From Pelargonium cotyledonis (Eukaryota; Streptophyta; Magnoliopsida; Geraniales; Geraniaceae): a stretch of 32,358 nt of DNA. The notes under the pieces are model-generated. The model saw only the letters and a list, made by a program, of their open reading frames with translations. It was not told the DNA's origin and ran no database searches. Position 1 is the first letter of the stretch; the number at the start of each line of letters is the position of its first letter. The position numbers and the translations under genes are program-made. The stretch is from assembly GCA_036897625.1 (NCBI GenBank), contig JAYMTA010000284.1, positions 1-32,358 of the forward strand. The letters are read 5' to 3'. Positions 10,285 through 19,524 of this stretch are shown here, piece after piece.

Positions 10285-13200
10285 ATGGCTCATGAGGGTG
10301 CAAGTGAGGGACAAGGAAGAGCAATTGGTGCTCCAATTGATGATAACAAGGTGCTGATTTGTGTGTTTTTGTTTCTCTAATCTCTCTTGTTTGTTCTGTG
10401 CTTTTGGCTCATTACTGGGTTTCTGGTTTTGGTTATATTCAATTTGTGGGTTTGCTCTGAATTTCAATAATTTGGTGCAAAAAGTTGTCTTTTAACATAT
10501 TTCATATTTGGAGTTTGATTAATGGGTCTATCTGTAACTTCCTTGTTGTCTTGACATGGACTGTGAAATAATATTCAGTGAGTTTAGAGCACACTTGCTT
10601 TGATTTTTTTGCTAGTCTAAATTGCTTGAAAAGGAAGCTACTTTAGGCTTTGGCTGTTTATATATCCACAATTTGAGTTTGAATTGTTTAATTTAAGGTT
10701 TAGTTTGTATTATTAGATTTAATTTGAAATTTGAAATTTTGAATTCAAACTCAAATATAACGTTTGGGATTTATGGAAGAGAGCAAGAGTCTCAGCCAAT
10801 GAATTAGTATGAGTGTTAAATCGTGAGGTGACATATTCTCGTTTGCTTGCACGACTCGTAATTCTTTGGCTGAGAATTTTTTCTCAATTCTGAGTTTTTT
10901 AGCTAATTGGTGATCAATAGAGCGTCTGACCAAACCATGCCCGGTTTTATGTGAATTTGAGTATCTCTGTAAAGTGAATAGCACGTCTTTTGAATCTTCT
11001 TAGGGTTCATTGATAACCAAGATTCTTGAACTTTAAGATAAAATAGAATTGTTACAAGAAGCTAAAAGTTTCAGTTTGTTTGGCCTTCTTTGCAAACTAT
11101 TAAATCATTTACTAGTTCCTTTCCAGGTCGAAGACCCAAAGGAGATAACAGAAGAAACCCAAAATGGCCAACAATGGAGACGAAAAGACCTTTTCCTTGA
11201 TATACCATCGAGAGCATCGGAGGAACCGACTCAGGATTTTGTTAGTATAAAGATGCCCCCAACGCCGAGTCCTACTCCTCAGGAAGTTAATTTCCTATTG
11301 ATGCCTAATTCTCGCGATGCAAGGGCAAATACACCTAATTCTCGTGATGCAAGGGAAAGTACACCTAATTCTAAGGGAAAATCATCCATCAAAAGTCTAC
11401 TTCCGAAACTGAGCTTCAAGTATCGGAATTCGAATCCTGATGTTGAGAAGGCCTCCAATGTGACCACCGGAGCTTCATCCACCACACCCCGTGAGAAGGT
11501 TTCAATCTCGAGATCGTTGTCACTTAAGATATTCACCCCGAGGATAAGCAGGACATCTTTGCTACCATCAGATTCTGTTGCACAATCAACGTCCGAATCT
11601 GCACACGGAAGAAGTGTTGGCAGCACTCCTAATTCAAATGTGAGTTGATGTTATTGTTTCACGAGTTTACCGGATTGACTTTTCTAGCAATGTTTAGCTT
11701 GCTATAGAAAAATGAAGTTCCTAAGTTCATTTTGAATATATATTCTATATAGACCTCGGGAAGGAAGTTCTAAATTTTGATAATTACATTTCCTTTGCAG
11801 AGGAAAGGAGTCTTCAAGCATATATCTCGCTCCCTCTCAGTCCCGGCGAACAGCAAAGACATAAGCTTAAAGAGAATGGATTCATTTTTCCTTGTAATTC
11901 CATTAACTCCTAGAGTGAATATTGAAGCAGATGGCATTACACCACATATGACTCCGACAAATGGTATATTTATTTCCTTAATTTTTGTCATACAATTATA
12001 TTTTATAGTTTCAATGTTATGGTGGTCTAATGGTTCTTGGATTAGATCAAAATGAAGATGCCGATGGTGAGGACATACCTGAGGAAGAAGCTGTTTGTAG
12101 GATTTGTATGGTCGAGTTGTGTGAAGGAGGCGAAACTCTCAAGATGGAGTGCAGCTGCAAAGGTGAACTTGCTCTGGCCCACAAAGATTGCGCTATCAAA
12201 TGGTTTAGCATAAAAGGAAACAAGACGTGCGATGTGTGCATGGAAGAAGTTCGGAACTTACCTGTTACTCTCTTACGAATGCAAAGTATCCGAACTCGTC
12301 ATATTCAAGCTGATATTGATGGATACAGGCAAGTTAATGTTTAGTACCGTTCTTGTGCGTGAGAAGTAATACGATACACTGTATGTTTGCGTTTAAAGTA
12401 TATTGACATTATCATCTTTGGGACTAACTTGTGAACGTTTTTATAGGGTTTGGCACGAAGTACCTGTGCTCGTCATTGTAAGCGTGCTTGCGTACTTCTG
12501 TTTTCTTGAGCAGCTTCTGGTGAGATCAGCAGTTTCTTTTTTCCAAAATTACTGAACTTATTACTATATGATCTAAATCTTGGTAACATTCCCGTTGAAT
12601 TGCAGGTTGCAGAAATGGGTGCCACTGCAATTGCTATATCTCTTCCGTTTTCTTGTGTACTAGGGCTACTATTATCCATGACCTCGTCGACCATGGGTAA
12701 GCTCTTAGTTTCTTTAGAAATAGTATATTTTAGTAAATATGAAAAACTACCAAAATGGTCCATGTCCTGTAAGGACTTAACCAGTTTGGTCCATGAACTA
12801 ATTTTATGCTAATGTAGTGCCCTAACTATTGGAAACTGACCAAAACGGTCCCCGACATTAACTTCCCATTTTGGTCATTTTTTCAATAGTTGGGGGACCA
12901 ATTTGGCATAAAATTAGTTCGTTGACCAAATTGGTAGGGTCCCGATAGTTCATGGACCATTTTGATAGTTTAACCTCATAAATATATTACCGAAACCACC
13001 ATTTGATCACTTACGTTACATCATTGAGATTGGCTAAGGGAAGATTTGTCACGGCCAATGTAGGTTGGAAATGAATTTGAACTATGGAATTTTGATGGAC
13101 TGTCAAAAGGTTTGTGCCGAGAAATTATTTGATGTACTCTGCTTTCTGACTGAAATCTCTTGGAAATATGCGTACAGTTAGGAGAAGATTTGTATGGGTT

Positions 13201-13813
13201 TATGCAGCAGCTCAATTTGCTCTGATCGTTATCTTTGCACATATTTTTTATTCATTGGTAAGCTTGTTATATATTTTTCTATGAATTCAGTAGCAAACCT
13301 ATTATTTTCGGGAAATTGTACCTTCTATTCTCTGTCAATTATTTTTGTTGTAGTGCCATGAATATGATCCCAATTCTAGATATAAGCACTGAAATTTGAG
13401 GTAGCATTTGGATTAAGACGTTTTGGTCACGATAATGACTTATCTGAATTGGTTTGCAAAAGCGTGTTTGCTGCTAGTTTTAGTCTCTTAGACGGCAGCA
13501 ACGAATCATTTTATCCGAGTAATGCAAAATTGATTTGATTTTGTTTCTATTGTGTGGTGTGCAGGTACGTGTCCAAGCCGTTCTCTCAATTCTCCTGGCA
13601 ACATTTGCCGGATGTGGTGTCTCAATGAGTGGCAGCTCTATCATTGTAGAGTTCTTGAGATGGAGAAGACGATGGCAAGCTCGGGCTGATCGTTCCCAAG
13701 TGGCTAGACAACCCGAGCGATTCCCGGAAACTGCAAATTTGCCTTCGATGGGTCCTCAAAACCAACAACAGCAAGCTGAAGTGGACAACCTAGGAACTTC
13801 TGGCAGGTGTTGA
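10285..13813 (+). CDS. RING-CH (MARCH-like) multipass membrane E3 ubiquitin ligase
   Basis: Eight coding exons: 10285-10350, 11127-11639, 11801-11963, 12046-12328, 12447-12519, 12606-12696, 13178-13257 and 13565-13813, giving 505 aa. The N-terminal half is Ser/Pro/Thr-rich and looks disordered ([32 protein letters not shown]). The RING-CH domain runs from ~265 to 312 in C4HC3 order: C265-x2-C268, C283-x-C285, H293-x2-C296, C309-x2-C312. Four hydrophobic segments follow at ~346-368, 371-393, 401-423 and 426-452, then a basic and Gln-rich tail. This domain class binds an E2 and transfers ubiquitin, usually at endomembranes; substrates are unknown. All introns are GT-AG except the one after exon 4, which must start with GC (AG|GCAAGT) to keep GYRVWHEV in frame. 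ATG 10285 is the first ATG in this frame. A 10-residue repeat lies in exon 2. The closest Arabidopsis relative is probably At5g60580 (from memory). Confidence 0.93.
10671..10756. repeat. 15-bp inverted repeat in intron 1 of the RING-CH gene
   Basis: ATTTGAGTTTGAATT (10671-10685) is matched by its exact reverse complement AATTCAAACTCAAAT (10742-10756), with 56 bases between. This could fold as a stem-loop in the pre-mRNA, or mark the ends of a very small decayed element. No target-site duplication was seen. Confidence 0.6.
11304..11372 (+). repeat. 30-bp in-frame coding tandem repeat in the RING-CH gene
   Basis: CCTAATTCTCG(C/T)GATGCAAGGG starts at 11304 and again at 11334, with period 30 bp. 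A partial third start (CCTAATTCT) lies at 11364. In protein the unit reads [20 protein letters not shown], then PNSKGK. The repeat stays in frame and lies in the predicted disordered N-terminal region, before the RING-CH domain. Confidence 0.9.
12744..12971. mobile_element. MITE-like palindromic element in intron 6 of the RING-CH gene
   Basis: The left end AAACTACCAAAATGGTCCATG (12744-12764) is the inverse of the right end (12951-12971), with one mismatch in 21. Inner arms also pair: GGTCCATGAACTAATTTTATG on the left against CATAAAATTAGTTCGTTGACC on the right, so the ~228-bp element is a near full-length hairpin. GGTCC/GGACC blocks recur throughout. TAAATAT occurs just outside both sides (12734-12740 and 12979-12985) and might be a target-site duplication, but it is AT-rich and a few bases off the terminal repeats. 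No protein is encoded. Confidence 0.75.
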
Positions 13814-14598
13814 AATGATGTTATGTTGTGTGTACAGGCTTGGGTTTGGTAATAGAGTTTTGTGCATCAGTGAGTCCATATTGTCTGTTACAACCAGAAA
13901 ACTGATTATTTGTTATAGCGAAAAAAGAATCTTAGTGAAAGAGTTGTGAGCTGAGACTTAGCCAAGTCAACAAGAAGCGCCCGACTCTTATCTCCTTTGT
14001 GTTTTGGCTGAGTCTCGACTGATAACTATTTGACTGGAAGTCTTTGCTCATTGTTGTAATATCAAACTTGTATAGTATTGAGTTTAAAATCTATCCAGCG
14101 GAATGGCTTGAATACAAGTTTGTTTTATGTAGTGTTGGCATTTTGGATTTGGGTTCGTTTTTTTTTTTAATTTATATTTAGGTTCGGCTGAAAATGCTTA
14201 TCCTAATCCAATCAACTTATGTGTGGGTCGGGTCAAGTTTTCATACTAAAATTGTTGTACAAAGTGATGCGGATTTTTCAATACAATCCACCCTAGACAT
14301 TCAATAAGAGAAGGTAGTTTCGCTTATTCGAGATCCATTTAGATTGACTCGACCCATAAAATCCTCAATCCGAATTCAAGATCCATTTAGATTGACTCGA
14401 TCCATTTTCCTTCTTTTTCCCTCCAAGTTCAAAGCAAACGACATTGCTAATGCCATTGCCAGTCATACGTACAAGACGACATGTCGTTTCTCGTAGCAAA
14501 CAGACAAGCTAGTGCTAGGGCATCAGTTTGACCAACGGTCACGACTAGCGACCAATCGGACGCAGTAGAATTAGGTCTCTCTGACTGTGCTGAAGGAG
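13814..14598. other. 3' region of the RING-CH gene and spacer before the YrdC gene
   Basis: The first ~300 bases probably include the RING-CH 3' UTR. Further on lie a T run (14158-14168) and a 32-bp direct repeat (14326-14357 and 14374-14405, ATTC(G/A)AGATCCATTTAGATT and on) with period 48 bp and two mismatches. No gene is supported. The last ~200 bases should hold the YrdC promoter. Confidence 0.55.
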
Positions 14599-14742
14599 AT
14601 GAACCTTTCGACAAGAATTGCAGAGAATTTGCCACTTCTGAGCTCTCGCCTTCCTCTCAGAGGTCCATTTTCTTGTTCCGACTCTGTTTTCTGTTTCACA
14701 ACTTCACAAAACCAACTGGGTCGTCCCCTTTTTGGCCTCTAG
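14599..14742 (+). other. Upstream ORF with transit-peptide character before the YrdC gene
   Basis: An ATG at 14599 opens a 47-codon frame that ends at TAG 14740-14742, 74 bases before the YrdC start at 14817, in a different reading frame. The peptide begins MNLSTRIAENLPLLSSRLPL. It is rich in Ser, Leu and Arg with no acidic residues apart from one Glu and one Asp, as organelle-targeting peptides are. The YrdC frame is itself open well upstream of its ATG and reads RAKLKFVPSLNQNRRLGVGFAKK, also presequence-like, but it lacks an ATG. It is either a regulatory uORF or a targeting exon put out of frame by an indel or a sequence error. Confidence 0.5.
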
Positions 14743-14816
14743 GTTCGCGCGCCAAGCTCAAGTTCGTGCCTTCGCTGAACCAGAACAGGCGATTGGGAGT
14801 AGGGTTTGCGAAGAAG

Positions 14817-16988
14817 ATGGCTCTGAGTCTAGAGAACTCTGATGATTCCGGCATGGAGGCCGCCAAGTTGGGAGCGGTTCGCTCAGCGACGGAAGCTCAT
14901 GCACAGGAGGCAATTGAAGCTCTCAAAACTGGCAAGGTCATTGCTGTTCCCACGGACACGCTCTACGGATTTGCTTGTGATGCTTGGTATGGAAATTTTC
15001 GTTTTGATGTAAATTTTCGTTTTGATGTAAATTGTTATCGAACCGGAAAATGGATTGGCTTGCTTAATTGTCCCAATTTCCAGCTACGTCTCATTGATTT
15101 TACTGTGTTTTGATTGTGTGTTGTTTATATAGATGGCCATTTCCAGACCTCCAGAGTTGTGGGAGTCTCGTGCACCGAGCTGTTTTGGATATGTGACCTG
15201 AAACTGTGTTGTATTTGCTAGGATTGAGTAGAGAAAGAGTAGGGTATTAAATCTGTTGATACTTCAAATACAGTTTGGTCAAATTGTTTGCTTGTTTTCG
15301 GTGTCATAGCTATTTGTTTATGCTACAAGCTTTTGTATTTAGTTTAGCCTTTTCCATCTTTGTGTGATCTTGTTTCTCCGAAGTTTTTGTCTCAAAATGA
15401 TTGTATCTCTCCTTTTTAGGACGTTAGCTATACATGAGTTACTAATAATAAGTCTATGTTAAATTAGTTCAGATCCTTTGAATTTGTTACAACAAATGCA
15501 CGTAGGGGTACATGCGGAAATCTTCAACACTAACTCACTTCTTGATGTTTTCCTAAAGAGAATGCAAGGCACTCTTTTTGGGACAGAGGGAGTAGTATAT
15601 GAAGAGTTTTAGTGGTGAATATGGTAACTCGGATTTTATATGTCATGGGCATTAAGAGTTTTAGTGGTGAATATGCTTTTGGGAGTATTGAGCAAGAATG
15701 CGTTGAATGACAAAAATACTCTTATTATATGTTTGGGAAAGAATTGCGGTCTTTGATTGAGGTTTGGTTTAATGTAAGAGATTCCTACAAGTTGTGGGTA
15801 AACAATATTGCGTGCTTCCCGTAACTTGAACTTGAACTCTTCCTGTTCATAAGATTTTGTGAGATAGGTTTCTCAGTTCTCTGTTTTCCATTATTTCATG
15901 AGAACAGAAAACTTCACAAGCATCAGTTTGGAGTTCAACTAAATTATTTGCTGCTTTGTCAAAGACTTTAAAGATAGGATTTTTTGTAATTTCTTATGAC
16001 CGTGATAGATGATGGAGAAGACTAGAAATTCTCAAACCTGTTGTTCTCTTAGAAAAGTTTACCGTGTCACAGTTTTGTAGTATGCGTCAGTTCGGCACGT
16101 GTGTTCTTTGTTAGTACACGATTCAAGTTTATTAGTGCTGTGAATGCAGTTCTCTGGAAGCGGTGAATAGAATTTATGAGATTAAGGGACGCAAACACAC
16201 GAGTCCTCTTGCGATTTGCGTTGGGGATGTATCCGACATTAAGCGTTTTGCTGTGGCAGACCATTTGCCTCATGGCTTGCTCAGCTCCCTCCTTCCTGGT
16301 CCAGTCACTGTTGTACTACAGCGAGGTAACATACTTTATTACCTGTGAATGTACTTGAGACTTAATCTTGAAGATAGAGTATATGCTAAAAGTTCATGAT
16401 CTTGCTTTACATTTAATGCGCTTCTGGTTTATAATGTGAGGTTGAACTTTGTTAATTTTGCAGGGGAGTCTAGTCTTCTTGAAAAATCCTTGAACCCAGG
16501 ATTAGATAGTATAGGAGTCCGGGTGCCGGACTGTAACTTTATTAGGGTTATTGCTCGTGGTTCAGGTAGTGCCCTATCCCTTACGAGTGCAAACCTTAGC
16601 GGACAGCCAAGTAGCGTCTGCATCAAAGATTTTGAGAACCTCTGGGAACACTGTGCATATGTTTATGATGGTGGCGTGCTTCCGGCAGGGCGTGCAGGGT
16701 CAACTGTTGTTGACCTCACCAAGCATGGAAAGTACAAGATTCTTAGACCCGGAAGGTAAGCCCTTAACCATGTACAAGCTTTTCATCAGAAGTGTCACAT
16801 TCTGTTAAAAAACGTTAAAAGTTTTAGGATCAATTAATGAAAGAAACATAGCACTTGATTGCAATCGTTTTTTATGTCACTGTTGGTAACTTTGGCTAAT
16901 CTTGATGCATTGTGTTTGCAGTGCAAAAGACGAAACTGTTGCGATTCTTGAGAGGCATTCTCTACTGGAGGAAACAGCTGCCGCGTAA
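14817..16988 (+). CDS. YRDC: YrdC/Sua5-family L-threonylcarbamoyladenylate synthase
   Basis: Four coding exons (14817-14986, 16150-16325, 16464-16755, 16922-16988), all with GT-AG introns, give 234 aa. The enzyme makes threonylcarbamoyl-AMP from threonine, bicarbonate and ATP, the first step of t6A37 formation in tRNAs that read ANN codons. Family signatures are in order: TGKVIAVPTDTLYGFACDAC (38-57), the conserved basic segment IYEIKGRK with SPLAI (65-79), LLPGPVT (104-110), GVRVPD (133-138) and SANLSG (157-162). The length fits the YrdC-only form without the C-terminal Sua5 domain. ATG 14817 (MALSLENS) is the first in-frame ATG; 30 residues precede the conserved domain. A presequence may have existed upstream (see the ORF at 14599). 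Intron 1 is long (1163 bp). The likely Arabidopsis orthologue, At5g60590, also sits beside a RING gene and HDS (from memory). Confidence 0.95.
14993..15028 (+). repeat. 18-bp tandem repeat next to the YrdC exon 1 donor
   Basis: AAATTTTCGTTTTGATGT occurs at 14993-15010 and again directly at 15011-15028, followed by a partial third start (AAATT). The array begins 6 bases after the GT of the intron 1 donor at 14987. It does not duplicate the donor itself. Confidence 0.9.
15602..15675 (+). repeat. 22-bp direct repeat in YrdC intron 1
   Basis: AAGAGTTTTAGTGGTGAATATG occurs exactly at 15602-15623 and at 15654-15675, a spacing of 52 bp. It is probably a local duplication within the intron; no function is implied. 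Confidence 0.85.
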
Positions 16989-17537
16989 AATGTTGGTTTG
17001 CAATCTGTATGCAACTCTATAATTTTTGTGGACTATCTGATATGTTACAGACAAGAAGCAATTTTGGTCAGGCATGGGAAAAATTACTACTATGCCTGCA
17101 TTTTTTATTTTTTATTTTATTTTGTATTTTGTATTTTGACTAATTATAATATATCTTTTGAGTTTTACAGAAGAGTTCAAAAGAGAAAATTGGAGTTTGA
17201 TTTTCATGGGGAAGCTTGGGTTAATGTACTTACTCTCAGTACTTGATGCATTGTTAATAGTTTTAGTCTTGTTTCATTGTATAAAATAAACAATTTCTTG
17301 AGACATATCATTTTCTTTACTTATAGGTTCCAATATTAAATACCATTTTTGTAATAAATTATAGTGTTATTTTCATTTATGTTTTTTTTTTCTTAATTGA
17401 ATGTAAAAGTATTTTAACATATATTAATTTCTTTTCCCTGCCAAACTCACTTTATATCAATTTAATTATATTAATACAATAAGCACTAAAGTTGGGTAAG
17501 TGGGCATCACCTATATTTAATATCTCTGCCACATAAA
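16989..17537. other. 3' region of the YrdC gene and AT-rich spacer
   Basis: This holds the probable YrdC 3' UTR. An AATAAA at 17285-17290, 297 bases after the stop, is a possible polyadenylation signal. The rest is AT-rich, with a T run at 17383-17391. No gene or clear mobile element was seen before the retroelement that begins at 17538. Confidence 0.5.
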
Positions 17538-18353
17538 TTGTATTGTAAGTCAACTTTTTTTTTTTTTAGAAAAATAATACGAATATTATTACTAGAAATC
17601 AAATGAAGTTACAAGCAAACTACTAATAACCTCGAGAACCAGACGGAGATCTAGAAATCTGATTCTAGTCGATCCCCTAAATCGCTGATCCTAAATCCAC
17701 ACGAAACTGGACATAACGTAACCCAATACTAGACAATCATTCAAGTCCTAATACGAGACTTGAAGTTGCTAGTATTAAAAATCGTACCCTACCCGCCTTA
17801 ACGTCTGGCAACCTCGGGTCGGCCCTTACCCATCACCGATTAGGCACCTGGATGGACCTTTTCCACTAGGTCCAAGTCCAAAGCCTCCTGATATGTCTTT
17901 TCCCCTAGCTTCGAAGTCCTACGGCGCTTCTCATCCACGATAGTAGTATCGTCTTCCTCCATTGTCGGCGTTAGGAACCTGTCGACAATACGGCATTTTT
18001 CGAGCCCCTCCTGCACCCTCAGCCTCCGCCGCCATATCCACCACCATCCCTCTGTCCTCCTCACCCGCTATGTCCATCATCTGCATCTCCATCTCCAGAT
18101 CTCTCGCCATTTCTCTCGACCACGACCGATTCGCAGCACCACTCCAATTGGATCTATGTTGTGCTGCCCCACTCTCAACCCAACCCCCTGCTACTCGCTG
18201 TATTGCTTCCTCCGCTTACAAACTCCCGTGAACACCGACTTCCGCCGCCGCAAGCCACCAGCCTCAACATTTGAAAACCCTATTCCACACGCATAAGCGG
18301 GAAAGACCACTCTAACTTATTGGTTCGTAGCTTTGTATTATAAGTCAACTTTT
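17538..18353 (-). mobile_element. LINE-like non-LTR retroelement with poly-A tail and 21-bp target-site duplication
   Basis: The insert lies on the minus strand. Its 3' end is a 13-base A tail (T run at 17555-17567 on the plus strand). A 21-bp direct repeat with one mismatch flanks it: TTGTATTGTAAGTCAACT plus T's at 17538-17558, and TTGTATTATAAGTCAACT plus T's at 18333-18353. This is the hallmark of target-primed reverse transcription. The ~780-bp body is clearly more GC-rich than its surroundings. It has two overlapping minus-strand frames that look like pieces of one ORF: 17931-18110 (starts MARDLEMEMQMMD) and, shifted, up to 17840 (contains VDEKRRRTSKLGEKTYQEA). No endonuclease or reverse transcriptase is present, so it is an internally deleted or non-autonomous copy. 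A processed retrocopy of a host gene is the alternative. Confidence 0.8.
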
Positions 18354-18959
18354 CATAATACAATACACACACTAATGTATAGATACATTTTTTTTAGAGA
18401 CTGTATAGATACATTTAATTGATTTATTACTCTATTTTTTGTTGAATAAATTGAATTATTACTTTATTTGTAAGAAAAAGAAGTGAAAACCACGAGTCAA
18501 GCACGAGCCAATGTAATTTAGGTGGGTCCAGGTACACCTATCATTGGACACGGGGCTTTTACCGATCGGATGGTCTATTATTAAGAGAATGGGGACAATT
18601 CGGCGGGAAGAATATTATGGAATGGCGACCAAAAGATTCCCAATACATTTTCCCATTTTTTTGTAATTCTGTTCAAAGGGAATTTTTTTTGTCATATTTG
18701 TATTTGTCGACTCTTATTATTATTATTATTTTTGCACTCAAGCCCTTCAAGTTTGGGTCATAAAAAGAAATAACAAAACTTCAGGGTACAAAATAAATGT
18801 CATTAAATTTTATGAATTTGGTCGTGGAACGGCGATGAGATGTATCCGGGTAGAGATAAAAGAGATGCTGAAAACACATTTTTGTCATGTAATTAGCTAC
18901 TACCAAATACCGAACAGTTTCTCTATATTTGCTCTAAAATCAAAATCCATATACAGAGC
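18354..18959. other. HDS promoter region
   Basis: This spacer holds the upstream region of HDS. It contains a TTA run (18713-18730) and several AT-rich blocks. No TATA box could be placed with confidence. A pyrimidine-rich leader follows directly. Confidence 0.45.
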
Positions 18960-19524
18960 CTCTCTCTCTGAAGCTCCTCACTCCTCACTCCTCACTTCTC
19001 GTCTCTAGATCCTTCTTCTCTCTCTTTGTCAAATTCCAATCGACATTTCTCTCGCCATCTTCTTCAGAGCTCCACCTTCGATTCTTCAAGAAAAGGTAAC
19101 TGTAAATCGCAGCTTGCTTCCTCTAGCTCTGTGCTTGTTGTCGGTTGATTTTATGGGTTTTTCAGCATTTTGTTTCTGAGAAACACTTGAATCTGTTTCG
19201 AATTAGCAGTTTTACTTGAGTTAGAGAGTGATGATTGGAGCGGCGATTTTTTGTATGTTTTAATTGATGAATTTACTGTTCATAGTGTGGTGAGTTTGGA
19301 GGAGAATTTATTGTTTAGTTTCCGAGAAAATTTTGGAATTCTGCGATTATGATTTTCAAATTTTTGGTCGCCGGGAAAGAGTGGAATTCAACTTCAACCG
19401 ATTGGAGTGCTTGATGGAATTTTTTTGTTTTGTATTTGGGGAACTTATGATTGAACTGTCGTTTTTGCTGATTTGTTCGGATTTTTGGCTCATCAATATT
19501 GGTTGGAGACAGGAAGCTGTGGAA
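18960..19524 (+). promoter_or_regulatory. HDS 5' leader: CT-rich tract and a 5' UTR intron
   Basis: 18960-19040 is pyrimidine-rich (CTCTCTCTC, then CTCCTCACTCCTCACTCCTCA), typical of plant 5' UTRs and Y-patch core promoters. A likely 5' UTR intron runs from AAAAG|GTAACTG (donor at 19096) to GAGACAG|GAAGCTG (acceptor ending at 19512). It leaves 12 bases before ATG 19525. Leader introns of this kind often raise expression in plants. The intron is supported by splice consensus and by the T-rich tract before the acceptor; transcript evidence is not available here. Confidence 0.6.

Noticed and set aside
11279-11626. A 115-codon minus-strand open frame across RING-CH exon 2
   Set aside because: It is antisense to a well-supported exon with conserved reading frame and splice sites, and it has no domain character.
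16998-17246. A short plus-strand frame after the YrdC stop
   Set aside because: It is AT-rich, Phe/Tyr-rich translation of the probable 3' UTR with no domain or start context.
17962-18231. A plus-strand Ser/Pro/Ala-rich frame in the 18-kb region
   Set aside because: It lies inside the minus-strand retroelement and reflects its GC-rich composition; the poly-A tail and target-site duplication fix the sense strand as minus.
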